Assembly (NCBI GenBank): GCA_023667265.1
Contig: JAMPAJ010000001.1
Coordinates: 905,502-969,501, forward strand
Direction of reading: 5' to 3'
DNA from: Alistipes sp.
GTDB taxonomy: Bacteria; Bacillota; Clostridia; Oscillospirales; Ruminococcaceae
DNA: 64,000 bases
Positions 42,321-52,590 of this stretch are shown in pieces. Position numbers and translations under genes: made by a program. A model generated the notes under the pieces. That model searched no databases. It had not been told where the DNA came from and worked only from the letters and a program-made list of their open reading frames with translations. How positions within the stretch are numbered: the first letter of the stretch is position 1; the number at the start of each line of letters is the position of its first letter.

Positions 42321-42833
42321 ATGTCAGTCAGAAAAACTGAAAATCAGTCGGCGGAGGAAAAGAGGAAAAAGCTCTTTTGCAGCTGCTATGTTATACTCGG
42401 CGACGCGGAGGAGGCTGCCCTGCGTGCAGGATATCCAAAGTCCAACGCTCTTTTGTCAGCTTTTCAGTGCCTTGGAGACAAGAACTGCCAGAGCCTTATA
42501 TCGGAACTGAAAGATCTGCTCTCCAACGGCGGTACTGCAAAAACAGGACTCCGGAGGCTTGCCTTCGGAAGCTGCCGGGACGCTGTGAAGCTTGCCTTTA
42601 CGGAGGAAATGCCGTCGGAAAAATTCCTGGACAGCCTGGACTTGTACAACGTTTCAGAAATAAAACGTGTAAAGGGCGGCGGCGTGGAGATCAGACTCTT
42701 CGACAGGCTGAAAGCGCTGGAGAAGCTTTGTGAGCTGGAAAACGAAAGCGGCAGCAGGGATATGGCGGCAGGTCTTATGGCTGCACTGACCGCCTCCGCA
42801 GACAGAAAGGAGAATGAGAAAAATGAAGCTTGA
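42321..42833 (+). CDS. Phage-type terminase small subunit
   Basis: The 170-residue protein has an N-terminal DNA-binding region with GDAEEAALRAGYPKS, typical of XtmA/P27-like small terminases, and a C-terminal charged tail. It would recognise DNA for packaging. The ATG after AGGTGAG was chosen; longer upstream in-frame starts have no ribosome binding site. First gene of the head/packaging cluster, overlapping the large subunit gene by 11 bases. I find no clear promoter in the AT-rich 150 bases upstream. Confidence 0.8.
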   Translation: MSVRKTENQSAEEKRKKLFCSCYVILGDAEEAALRAGYPKSNALLSAFQCLGDKNCQSLISELKDLLSNGGTAKTGLRRLAFGSCRDAVKLAFTEEMPSEKFLDSLDLYNVSEIKRVKGGGVEIRLFDRLKALEKLCELENESGSRDMAAGLMAALTASADRKENEKNEA

Positions 42834-44067
42834 AAAGCTCTCGGAGAAGCAGAGACTGACTATTAACTGGTGGTGCAGCCCGGCATACAGCGACCGCGAC
42901 GCGATCATCTGCGACGGCGCTGTGCGAAGCGGCAAAACCATGTCGATGTCCCTTGGCTTCGTTATCTGGGGAATGTCATGCTTCAAGGACGCGGCTTTCG
43001 GGATCTGCGGAAAAACAGTCACCTCGCTCCGACGCAACGTCATTACGCCCCTTTTACAGCTATTGAAGGGCATCGGAATGACCTGCGAGGAAAGGGTGAG
43101 CCGCAGCTATGCCGACATAACCTACTGCGGAAATACCAATCGCTTTCACTTCTTCGGCGGACGTGACGAAGGGTCTGCGGCTCTGATACAGGGTATGACT
43201 CTTTCCGGCGTCTTTCTTGACGAGGTCGCACTTATGCCTCGCTCATTTGTGGAGCAGGCATTGGCGAGATGCTCGGTAAACGGCTCGAAAATGTGGTTCA
43301 ACTGCAACCCCGACAACCCCTCCCACTGGTTCTATAACGAATGGATCAGAAAGGCGGACAGCAAAAATGCGCTGTATGTCCATTTCACAATGGATGACAA
43401 TCCGTCTTTGTCGGAAAAGCTGAAAAACCGCTATAAACGGCTGTATTCCGGGGCATTTTACCAACGCTTCATACTGGGCAGGTGGACGGCATCACAGGGA
43501 ACGGTATATCCTGCCTTCGACAGGGAAAAGCACGTTTTCCGGGACGCTCCGGACTGCGAAAAATACGTTATTTCCTGCGACTACGGAACGGTGAATCCCT
43601 CGTCCTTCGGATTATGGGGACTTTCCAGGGGAGTATGGTACCGCCTGGGCGAGTACTATTATGCCGCCCGGAGAGAGGGTATTTCCCGTACCGACGAGGA
43701 GCACTATGCAGCTCTTGAGGAGCTTGCCGGGGATCATGCTATTGAAAAGGTCATTGTTGATCCGTCGGCGGCAAGCTTTATCGAGTGCATACGCCGTCAC
43801 GGCAGATTTCCTGTTGTAAAGGCGGATAACGACGTAGTTTCGGGGATCAGGCGTGTTGCGGCTGCGCTGAAAGGCGGAAAGCTGATGTTCCACGAGAGCT
43901 GTACGGATATTATTCGGGAGTTTTCGCTGTATCGCTGGGCGGAAAAAAGCGCGGTGGACGCTCCTGTAAAGGAAAACGACCACGCGATGGACGATATGCG
44001 TTATTTCGTCTCGGAGATGCTGCGCAATGACGAGGACTTCTTTGTAATGTCGATCAGCCGGGAATAA
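42823..44067 (+). CDS. Phage-type terminase large subunit (PBSX/XtmB type)
   Basis: The 414-residue protein has both domains with key residues intact. The ATPase has Walker A GAVRSGKT at 32-39 and Walker B VFLDE at 130-134. The nuclease has Asp253 (SCDYGT), Asp313 (VDPSA) and an Asp pair at 390-391 (HAMDDMRY). It would pump and cut DNA at the portal. The second ATG is taken because the first is too close to GGAG. There is no sign of decay. Confidence 0.93.
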   Translation: MKLEKLSEKQRLTINWWCSPAYSDRDAIICDGAVRSGKTMSMSLGFVIWGMSCFKDAAFGICGKTVTSLRRNVITPLLQLLKGIGMTCEERVSRSYADITYCGNTNRFHFFGGRDEGSAALIQGMTLSGVFLDEVALMPRSFVEQALARCSVNGSKMWFNCNPDNPSHWFYNEWIRKADSKNALYVHFTMDDNPSLSEKLKNRYKRLYSGAFYQRFILGRWTASQGTVYPAFDREKHVFRDAPDCEKYVISCDYGTVNPSSFGLWGLSRGVWYRLGEYYYAARREGISRTDEEHYAALEELAGDHAIEKVIVDPSAASFIECIRRHGRFPVVKADNDVVSGIRRVAAALKGGKLMFHESCTDIIREFSLYRWAEKSAVDAPVKENDHAMDDMRYFVSEMLRNDEDFFVMSISRE

Positions 44068-44084
44068 GCAAAGGAGGTAAATAT

Positions 44085-45233
44085 TTGAATCTTTTCAGAA
44101 AGAAAAATAAATCCAGGGCAGAGCCGCAGCTTTGTCCTGCCGAGCGTGAGACTCAGTCGATCCTGACGCTTCCGGTCACGGCAGAGCCCTTTGAAAAGGA
44201 GCTTTTCGATAAGCTTCGATATGCCGTGCCCATCATCGACGCGGCGATCATGAAAATAATCCGTCTTACCGGAGGCTTCCGGCTTGTCAGCTCAGAAAAG
44301 AAGTATCAGGAGGAGCTTGACAGATTTTGCGGCAGCGTTCCCGTGGGACTTCACGGCAGATCGCTCAGCTGCTTTGCCGACGAGTTCCTGGACAGCCTGC
44401 TGACCTACGGAAGCGCTGTCGGGGAGATAGTGGTGGACGAAAAGCTGCGTACCGTTGCCGGACTGTGGAACGGCGATGCGGCGAAAACGGTCATCAGCTC
44501 CGGCAGCAGCCCTTTTGACAGGCGGTATTCCGTGAGATGCGGTGACGGCTCGCTTAAAGATCTGCGCCGCCCGGAGCGTATCGTCTACGCCTCGCTTACC
44601 GGAGGACGCTCGCTGCTCCGGGGACTTCCGGCTCTCAGCAGCGTTCTTCTGCGGATATATCAGTGTATCGGTCAGAACTTTGACCGTGCGGGAAATGTCC
44701 GCTACGCCGTGACCTATAAGCCCGGAAACAGCGCCGGAGACATGACTCTTGCCAGAGAAAGGGCAGCTCAGATCGCCCGGGAATGGTCGGAGGGCATGAG
44801 CAGCGCGAAATACGGCAGGGTCAAGGACTTCATAGCCGTAGGCGATGTGGATATAAAGGTGATCGGTGCGGAGAATCAGCTTTTCGACACGGAAATACCC
44901 GTCCGTCAGCTTATGGAGCAGATAATTGCAAAGCTGTCGATACCGCCGTTTCTTCTGGGACTTACCTGGAGCTCTACGGAGCGTATGTCGGTCCAGCAGG
45001 CGGATATTCTCACGACGGAGCTGGAGTATTACCGACGTATTCTCACACCTGTTTTAACGGAGATCGGCAATTCCTGGCTCAGCTCTGTCGGAGCAAGGGC
45101 GGAATGTACCGTTGAATGGGAAAATATCAATCTCCAGGACGAATCTGTTCTGGCGGAAACAAGACTCAACAATGCAAAGGCTGCGGAGATCGAAGCGCGG
45201 CTTAATACTAACGGAGGAAATGCAAATGTATAA
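44085..45233 (+). CDS. Phage-type portal protein
   Basis: The 382-residue protein resembles HK97/SPP1-like portals: AVPIIDAAIMKIIRLTGGF near the start, LLTYGSAVGEIV, the clip region, then LSIPPFLLGLTWSSTERMSVQQADILTTELEYYRRIL before the C-terminus. It would form the dodecameric DNA gate. Start TTG with AAAGGAGGT. Overlaps the capsid gene start by eight bases. Confidence 0.88.
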   Translation: MNLFRKKNKSRAEPQLCPAERETQSILTLPVTAEPFEKELFDKLRYAVPIIDAAIMKIIRLTGGFRLVSSEKKYQEELDRFCGSVPVGLHGRSLSCFADEFLDSLLTYGSAVGEIVVDEKLRTVAGLWNGDAAKTVISSGSSPFDRRYSVRCGDGSLKDLRRPERIVYASLTGGRSLLRGLPALSSVLLRIYQCIGQNFDRAGNVRYAVTYKPGNSAGDMTLARERAAQIAREWSEGMSSAKYGRVKDFIAVGDVDIKVIGAENQLFDTEIPVRQLMEQIIAKLSIPPFLLGLTWSSTERMSVQQADILTTELEYYRRILTPVLTEIGNSWLSSVGARAECTVEWENINLQDESVLAETRLNNAKAAEIEARLNTNGGNANV

Positions 45234-46182
45234 TGAAATCAAACTTGAAAAGGGTATGTACAATCTCAGCGGAAAGTCCTTTACGGCAGCTCTTGAGGAG
45301 CTTGACCCGACTGCCGCATATATGGGCACAGAGCTGGAAAGGCTTGACGCTTTTGAGAGACAGCTCAAGCGTTACGACATCAAGGTAAGCGGCGCAGACT
45401 GTGACTGCGTGGAGAAGTTTTTCACCTCTACAGACTCGGCAGTGCTCTTCCCGGAGTATGTGAAGAGAGCAATTTCCAAGGGATTTGACGAGACTGTTCT
45501 CAATTCTGTTACGGCAGTCCGCACAGTCTGCGAGAGCAGCCGTTATCTGGGCTGTGTTCTGGACGATTCCGCTGCCTATACCACAACTGCGCAGACAGTC
45601 CAGCTTCCCGGAGCAAGCGTGACAGAGGGAACAACTCCTGTAGTCCTGGCGAAGTACGGCAGACTCATCAACGCCTCATACGAAGCTGTACGCAAGCAGA
45701 GACTGGACGTTTTCGGCGTCATGCTCAGAAGCATCGGCGTGAAGCTCGCAATGGCAGTCGTGTCAGAGGCGATGAATGTTCTTGCTAAGGACGCTGCGAA
45801 TATTTCCGCCTCATCCCTCACCTACAGCACACTTGCGGAGCTCTACGGCAGCTTCGACTGCTTCGATATGACAACAGTTGTGGCAAATCCTGCGGTGGCT
45901 TCAAAAATCGCGGCAATGGACCAGATGACCGACACAAGAGTATCGCCCGAGGGCAAGATGATGCTTCCCTTCGGCTCAGAGCTCGTCAAGACGGCGGCTG
46001 TTCCTGAAAACACGATCATCGGTCTCGACAAGAGCTTCGCTCTGGAGTTTATCACAAGCACAGGGCTTGTTATGGAGACTGACAAGCTGATCGACAGACA
46101 GCTTGACCAGATCACGGTTTCTATCACCTGCGGATTCAGAAAGATCACTCCCGACGCTGTAAAGAAGATAACAATTGCCTGA
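45226..46182 (+). CDS. Phage-type major capsid protein
   Basis: The 318-residue protein has the order of an HK97-fold capsid: a short N-terminal arm (no ~100-residue delta domain), FFTSTDSAVLFPEYVKRAI, the E-loop region, and a C-terminal domain with NPAVASKIAAMDQM and LIDRQLDQITVSI. GGAGG lies upstream of ATG. The function is inferred from position after the portal and from sequence pattern. Confidence 0.8.
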   Translation: MYNEIKLEKGMYNLSGKSFTAALEELDPTAAYMGTELERLDAFERQLKRYDIKVSGADCDCVEKFFTSTDSAVLFPEYVKRAISKGFDETVLNSVTAVRTVCESSRYLGCVLDDSAAYTTTAQTVQLPGASVTEGTTPVVLAKYGRLINASYEAVRKQRLDVFGVMLRSIGVKLAMAVVSEAMNVLAKDAANISASSLTYSTLAELYGSFDCFDMTTVVANPAVASKIAAMDQMTDTRVSPEGKMMLPFGSELVKTAAVPENTIIGLDKSFALEFITSTGLVMETDKLIDRQLDQITVSITCGFRKITPDAVKKITIA

Positions 46183-46194
46183 TGAGGAGGAAAA

Positions 46195-47013
46195 ATGGAA
46201 AAGGAAATTCTCGAAAAGATAAATAGGTTTACTCGTAGAGAATTTTGCGGAGAAGAGCTTTATGTCTTCTCCGTGATCCTCTGCGATAATGATGTTGACC
46301 GCGACGGCGAGAGATTTTCGGACAGGGCGCTGGAGCAGCTGAAAGGGCTGTTTATCGGCAAGACAGGCATTTTCGACCACGACCCCAGCACGACAAATCA
46401 GACTGCGCGCATTTTCGATACTGAGCTTGTAACTGACGATAGCAGGACAACGAAAAACGGTGAGCCGTACAAGTATCTGAAGGGCTCGGCGTATATGGTG
46501 CGCACCGACGACAACAAAAATCTCATAAACGAGATCGACGGCGGCATAAAAAAGGAGGTCAGCATTTCCTGCTCGGCTGCGAAAAAGGTATGCTCTGTAT
46601 GCGGAAGCCGCCGCGGAAGCTGTCAGCACATTCCCGGCAGCAGCTATAACGGCAAAAGCTGCCATACGGTGCTGGACGACATAACCGACGCCTATGAGTG
46701 GAGCTTCGTGGCTGTTCCGGCGCAGGTAAATGCCGGAGTTACAAAGAAATTCGCGGAGAGTGATGTAAGCGAAAAGGCTGCGGCTGCAAGACATGACGGT
46801 GAGGAGGAGCTTCGCCGTGACATCCGCCGTCTTGCCTTTATCAAGGGCGGACGTTCCGCTGCGGAAACTGCTGATGTTCAGACAAGATCAATGAACACAG
46901 TTCAGTTGATACACATGAAAAAAGCCTACGAAAGGCTTTGCGGAGACGGAGGTCCTGAAGTCCAGCTGTTGCCGGAGACTAAGCCGGAGGATCCGTGCTC
47001 TTATAAGATATAA
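46195..47013 (+). CDS. Prohead protease-like protein
   Basis: The 272-residue protein has IFDHDPS (candidate catalytic His) and KKEVSISCS (candidate Ser), the spacing of herpes/HK97-type prohead proteases. It also has an inserted Cys-rich loop (CSVCGSRRGSCQHIP) that could bind zinc. It comes after the capsid gene, not before as in most phages. GAGGAGG upstream. Confidence 0.7.
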   Translation: MEKEILEKINRFTRREFCGEELYVFSVILCDNDVDRDGERFSDRALEQLKGLFIGKTGIFDHDPSTTNQTARIFDTELVTDDSRTTKNGEPYKYLKGSAYMVRTDDNKNLINEIDGGIKKEVSISCSAAKKVCSVCGSRRGSCQHIPGSSYNGKSCHTVLDDITDAYEWSFVAVPAQVNAGVTKKFAESDVSEKAAAARHDGEEELRRDIRRLAFIKGGRSAAETADVQTRSMNTVQLIHMKKAYERLCGDGGPEVQLLPETKPEDPCSYKI

Positions 47014-47025
47014 GGAGTTCTGAAA

Positions 47026-47415
47026 ATGAATATTGACAAAGTAAAAAAGCTGTTCACCCTTTTTTCGGGTGAGGAATATGAGGAAAAGCACCGGGACATT
47101 CTGGAGCTCGGGATCGCCGAGGTAACAAAAATGCTTCGTGAAAATGCAGATAAGGAGGATACGCGCCTTGATTTCCTTGCGGCGGCGGACGCCAACTACC
47201 GCTATTGTCAGGCTCTTCTCTCGGCAGATGGAAGGCTGTATACCTACGGCGGCTCGATGCCCGACAGTAATGCTCGTGAAAAATGGGGAATACTTGATTT
47301 TGCCGGGAATCTGCTGAAGGATTACTGCCAGATGTGCCGCGACCTGATAACGACGGACACCTTTGTGTTTTCCGGCTTTTCAAAAGGAGGAGAGCTTGCG
47401 TGCATGGTATCATAG
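47026..47415 (+). CDS. Small head-tail connector-like protein
   Basis: The 129-residue, mostly helical protein has the size and position of a gp6-like connector (one helix-rich domain with NYRYCQALLSADG, tail ending near GGELACMVS). No sure match can be claimed by eye. It overlaps the next gene by 16 bases. Confidence 0.5.
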   Translation: MNIDKVKKLFTLFSGEEYEEKHRDILELGIAEVTKMLRENADKEDTRLDFLAAADANYRYCQALLSADGRLYTYGGSMPDSNAREKWGILDFAGNLLKDYCQMCRDLITTDTFVFSGFSKGGELACMVS

Positions 47416-47810
47416 CTCAGATAAAGCGTATCCTGACGGAAAACGGGGCGGAGAATGTTTTCTCCGTCTTTGATGCAAAGCCGGTTTCGGGAAAAGGGCA
47501 GTTTTTCACTGTTACAGGCGTCCGGGAGCTGGAGTGGCTCGCACCGATCTATACCGACGCCACAATATACCTGCCTTTCAGAGCCGTTGCCGAGATCAGG
47601 ACAGCCGCTCCTATGAGCTGCGATGAAAGGACTGTATGGGATTATTTCCGCCGGAGGATAGAGCCTGGGCTTACAAAAATGAACGGCATGAACAGCCGTG
47701 TCCAGAAGGTCGCTCTTTCTCCGGACAAGACTCTGAATCGGCTCGTTATATCGGCGGAGGTCAGCGTCGGCGGAATCCGTGAACTTTCAAGAGAGGAGCA
47801 GTCAATTTGA
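47400..47810 (+). CDS. Unrecognised phage-cluster protein (136 aa)
   Basis: Starts at GTG with AGGAGG nine bases upstream; 136 residues, mixed alpha/beta, no known motif. The position suggests a head-completion or tail-terminator type protein. The overlap with both neighbours suggests tight operon structure. Confidence 0.6.
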   Translation: MHGIIAQIKRILTENGAENVFSVFDAKPVSGKGQFFTVTGVRELEWLAPIYTDATIYLPFRAVAEIRTAAPMSCDERTVWDYFRRRIEPGLTKMNGMNSRVQKVALSPDKTLNRLVISAEVSVGGIRELSREEQSI

Positions 47811-48193
47811 CAAAAGTAAAAACAAGACAGCCGCCCTGTGTGGATTTCGGGGTTTTCAAGATATACTGCGACCGGTTCAAGGCTTCGGCGAAAACAACTC
47901 TTACGGAGCTGCCCTCGGTGACGTCGTCTCCGGTAATGTCAGGCAAATGCCGCCACTCCACGCATATTTTTATTACAGGGCGCGTCTGCAATGAAGAAAA
48001 GCCTATGTTTATCGCCGGAGTCGTCAACAATATGCACGGTTCGGGCGGTATCACCATAAAATACCGTGATCTGCAATTTGAGGGCTGTACAATATGCGGC
48101 TATACGGCGGAGGACAGCGGCGAGGATTTCATAACCGTCACGATCGAGCTTGCCACGCTGTCTATCGTGCGTTTTCTGGAGGAGGTAAGCTAA
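47807..48193 (+). CDS. Unrecognised phage-cluster protein (128 aa)
   Basis: Starts at TTG overlapping the previous stop (TTGA), with GGAG upstream. The 128-residue product is beta-rich with several Cys (YCDRF, SGKCRHS, GCTICGY). It could be a tube or baseplate component by position, but is not recognised. It shares a base with the next start. Confidence 0.6.
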   Translation: MTKVKTRQPPCVDFGVFKIYCDRFKASAKTTLTELPSVTSSPVMSGKCRHSTHIFITGRVCNEEKPMFIAGVVNNMHGSGGITIKYRDLQFEGCTICGYTAEDSGEDFITVTIELATLSIVRFLEEVS

Positions 48194-49101
48194 TGATCTG
48201 CCAGATGCTTCTTATCAAAAGCGACGGTACGGAGATAAAGCCGGATAATATTATGAGCTTTACCTTTGAAAAGGACGCATATACGCCGTATACAAGCCTT
48301 TCAGCGGAATTTTCCGGCAGCGAAGATACTCTTCCCCCGGATTGCTGCGGCGTAAAGCTGCGTCTTAACGGAAAGCTGCTTCATTTCGGCATGACAGACA
48401 CCTACCGCATAACGAGGAGCAGTAATTACCGCAGCGGCTTTATCAGCTCCAGGGGCTATACGTCTGTGCTGACGGAAAATCAGCTTCCTGCCGGGCTGTA
48501 CACCGGAATGACAATAGACAAGCTTTTCGACAGCTTCCATACGCTCCCAAATATAACTCACGAGAGCAACTATGACAGCAGCTATATTTTTGTGAAGCAG
48601 GGCTCGTCGATGTGGGACGGCATTGCCAATCTTTCATATAAGCTATACGGCAGATATCCCTATATCAAGGGCGACAACAGGGTGACAATGAGTCTGCCGG
48701 AGACGCCGGAGAGCTTCAATATCAAAAGCACGGAAATTTTTCAGTACGGCACTATCACAGATACCCGGAAGCTTGCGAGTGATTTTCATATGCAGGATAT
48801 TGAGGGCAATTACGGCAGCTTTGAACTGCGTGAAAACGAGGCGGTGAACAGAAGTATCGTCCGCCACCGCTATTTAGAGCTTGACCGGCGCTATCTCAAC
48901 GATCCTCAGCTTGCCTGCGAGTACCGCAATATGCTGGCGAAAAGCTGGTTAAAGCGGAGATTTCTGACGTACAGCGAGTACAATGGCGAGGATCTGTACG
49001 ACCATGTGACCGGCGGCAGCATATCGGACAAGGCTGTTATCAGAATAAAAATTACAGGAAATTCGCGGGGGATCTCGACAAATCTTGAAACAGAATATTA
49101 A
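48193..49101 (+). CDS. Hub-like protein (late control D / XkdQ-like)
   Basis: The 302-residue protein resembles GpD/XkdQ baseplate hub proteins: FTFEKDAYTPYTSLSAEF at the start and VKQGSSMWDGIANLSYKLYGRYPYI in the centre. It would form a hub at a tail tip, yet no tail tube, sheath or tape measure genes are here. GGAGG precedes the ATG. It ends the cluster at a strong terminator. Confidence 0.6.
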   Translation: MICQMLLIKSDGTEIKPDNIMSFTFEKDAYTPYTSLSAEFSGSEDTLPPDCCGVKLRLNGKLLHFGMTDTYRITRSSNYRSGFISSRGYTSVLTENQLPAGLYTGMTIDKLFDSFHTLPNITHESNYDSSYIFVKQGSSMWDGIANLSYKLYGRYPYIKGDNRVTMSLPETPESFNIKSTEIFQYGTITDTRKLASDFHMQDIEGNYGSFELRENEAVNRSIVRHRYLELDRRYLNDPQLACEYRNMLAKSWLKRRFLTYSEYNGEDLYDHVTGGSISDKAVIRIKITGNSRGISTNLETEY

Positions 49102-49145
49102 AACAGTGCTGATGCAGTTAAGATACCGCATCAGCACTGTTTTTA
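49102..49145. terminator. Bidirectional terminator at the end of the phage cluster
   Basis: A perfect 14-bp stem AACAGTGCTGATGC / GCATCAGCACTGTT with a 12-base loop, followed by T on the plus strand and by AAT-rich sequence on the other; it separates the cluster from the convergent membrane protein gene. Confidence 0.9.
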
Positions 49146-49814
49146 TTCGTTGTTTTCGATTCCGTTTTTCATGTCCTCGCCGTCATCCCTTTCAGCGAAA
49201 AGCGTACTTGCGTTGAAAACCGCCTCCGTAGCTCTGTCGCCGATGCAGTCGATAGATATGTCCTCCCGTTCAAGGAGAAATCTCGTTCCGCCGAACATAA
49301 ACGCAAAGCTGACGGCGTTTATCAGAATACTGAAATAAACGCGTATTCCCAGGATGTTTCCTAACATTCCGGCAAAGATCGCGATAATGCAGGCGGAGAT
49401 GACCACCTCGAATTTTGTGTTTTCCGGATCGAGCTGTAAAAATGCAAAGCAGCAGGCGCCTGAAACCACAGCATGAATAATGGCAAGCCATAGGGAATAG
49501 GGCTGATAAAATGACATTTTAGGAGCATTGAGCTCCAGCACCATCATCAGCGCCTCCAGGAAAATATACGCCGAAAAACTGATTTTCAGCAGCCGCCTGA
49601 GCCGTATGCTCACAATAAGCAGATAATCGGCATAGACGAGCAGTCCGAAGCCTACGAGCTCCGTGCCATAGGCAAGAAACTCGATAGTCCTTGACAGTAT
49701 GCTTTTTGAGTCGAATGTATAGTAGTACAAAAGGCAGATGAGACCGAATGCCACAAAGAGAATATTGCCTATCATTCCGAAATAAATGCCCTTTTTCAGG
49801 TTTTCACGCTGCAT
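49143..49814 (-). CDS. Unrecognised membrane protein, six helices
   Basis: The 223-residue protein has six hydrophobic segments (about 10-30, 44-66, 76-92, 104-127, 134-152, 156-176) and an acidic cytoplasmic tail. No domain is recognised. It starts 18 bases past the purD stop, so it is the last gene of the purine operon strand. The ATG has GGGAGGT upstream. Confidence 0.75.
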   Translation of the reverse strand: MQRENLKKGIYFGMIGNILFVAFGLICLLYYYTFDSKSILSRTIEFLAYGTELVGFGLLVYADYLLIVSIRLRRLLKISFSAYIFLEALMMVLELNAPKMSFYQPYSLWLAIIHAVVSGACCFAFLQLDPENTKFEVVISACIIAIFAGMLGNILGIRVYFSILINAVSFAFMFGGTRFLLEREDISIDCIGDRATEAVFNASTLFAERDDGEDMKNGIENNE

Positions 49815-49832
49815 TATTTACCTCCCGGCGGC

Positions 49833-51113
<1,281 letters not shown>

Positions 51114-51132
51114 TTTATCACCTTATTTCAAA

Positions 51133-52278
51133 TTATTTTATCTCCAGAGAGTCCAGAACAGGCTGGATATTATCCTTGAACCATTCCTCTTTACCGCTGG
51201 GATAAGCCATATTGATAACACGGGTCGTGCCGTCCTTTTCAAAGTAGAATGCTTCCAGGAAAAAATCCAGATCTCCGACCTTATTATGACTTGTTACCCG
51301 ATAAGCGTCATATCCGCAGAATTCCGTTTCGTCTATTTCAGCTGATATGTTGGAATTAGCTTTTAGACGAATATCAAGGCAGCTCTCTGCCGCATCCTTG
51401 GCTGATCGTTCATCACTGGGTTCGTCAAGGCTGACCCTATAATAAATTTCATCAACGCTATCCTGCAAATTCAGACCGATCTTTACAGAACCCATTTTCT
51501 CCTCGATATACCACATTGGAGAAGCGGTCACAGTGTAATATTCGTTGGAAAAGGTCTCGTCCTCCGTTTTCAGCGGTTCGCCGAGATATTCGATGGAATT
51601 TACCATTTGCTGATAATACTCTTCAAGCTGCGGCTGTGCCTCTGCTGCACACATATATACAATGTTAAAAATATCGCCGTTTCCGTACTGCAATGCAGAA
51701 AATCTGATTTTGATTTCCGTTTCATCATCGTCATCAGCAGTAGATTCAGCCGTAATGTTGAAGCAGGGAACGCCGTTTACCGTTGATTCGTCATAGGCAA
51801 CGTTAGCGTAATTTTCCTCGTAATCGGCGATCATATCTTCGGCTAAACCTTTCAATGTATTGTGAAATTTGCAGAAGCAATACATTCCGATAATGCTGTC
51901 ATCTCCGTTTGTGAATGCAATGTCAAAGTCGTCCGCCTCATAAATATCCAGTTCGTCGCTTATGCCGAATGTGAAATTTCCGCACTTGGACATATGATAA
52001 TTCAGTCCGTTCTCGTTTTTCACCACTTCAGTGATATCAAATTCCTGGTATTGGGTCTTTGGCTCGGTAGATTCCTCAGATTCCGTGATTTCCTCAGACG
52101 GCGAGGTCTCTTCCGCAGTTTCTTCCTCTGTCGGTGCAGGCGATTCCTCAGTTGTCATTTCCGCTGTCGTCTCCGGAGCTGTCCCGGAAATCGTGTCCGA
52201 GGAGCTTTTTTCATTTCCGCAGCCTGCCGCCGAAAGGGCAAGACAGACTGCGGCTGAAAATGCAAATATTTTTTTCAT
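51133..52278 (-). CDS. Lipoprotein of unknown function (381 aa)
   Basis: A lipobox LSAAGC places the modified Cys at residue 20. A Thr/Glu/Ser-rich linker (about 25-75) is followed by two similar globular regions of ~140 residues, each with an FxISDELD or ASPMWYIEEK type start, like PsbP/MOG1-type domains of Firmicutes lipoproteins. It is on the outside of the membrane. It lies 20 bases before purD in the same direction. Confidence 0.75.
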   Translation of the reverse strand: MKKIFAFSAAVCLALSAAGCGNEKSSSDTISGTAPETTAEMTTEESPAPTEEETAEETSPSEEITESEESTEPKTQYQEFDITEVVKNENGLNYHMSKCGNFTFGISDELDIYEADDFDIAFTNGDDSIIGMYCFCKFHNTLKGLAEDMIADYEENYANVAYDESTVNGVPCFNITAESTADDDDETEIKIRFSALQYGNGDIFNIVYMCAAEAQPQLEEYYQQMVNSIEYLGEPLKTEDETFSNEYYTVTASPMWYIEEKMGSVKIGLNLQDSVDEIYYRVSLDEPSDERSAKDAAESCLDIRLKANSNISAEIDETEFCGYDAYRVTSHNKVGDLDFFLEAFYFEKDGTTRVINMAYPSGKEEWFKDNIQPVLDSLEIK

Positions 52279-52587
52279 TCAGGTCTCCTGTTTTCTTTCG
52301 ATCTCTAAACCGAGAAAACAGAAAGCGGCTTTGTCCGGTTTACGCTCATTAAATGTTTCCTCGCTGTAATAGCTGTAATCGAACGTATAGCCGCCTAAGC
52401 TTATTTCCTCCCGCCATTCAAAACAACCACAGCCGTTAGAGCCTGTGCAGATAATAGGCGAGATATGCTTATCGGAGGAGAAAAATCTTATCATATCAAT
52501 TGCTGCCATTATGACCCACAGGGCAAGAATCACGATAACGGCTTTCAGGATAATATGTCTTTTGCCGCTTTTTCTTTTCTCTTCCAT
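52279..52587 (-). CDS. Small single-helix membrane protein
   Basis: The 102-residue protein has one membrane helix (about 12-34) and an outside region with TGSNGCGCFEW. Its ATG is three bases past the PurH stop with a weak ribosome binding site, so translation is probably coupled. Unrecognised. Confidence 0.6.
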   Translation of the reverse strand: MEEKRKSGKRHIILKAVIVILALWVIMAAIDMIRFFSSDKHISPIICTGSNGCGCFEWREEISLGGYTFDYSYYSEETFNERKPDKAAFCFLGLEIERKQET

Positions 52588-52590
52588 AAA

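Noticed and set aside
42321-49101. Complete prophage
   Set aside because: No integrase, repressor, replication, tail tube or lysis genes, and no flanking direct repeats were seen.
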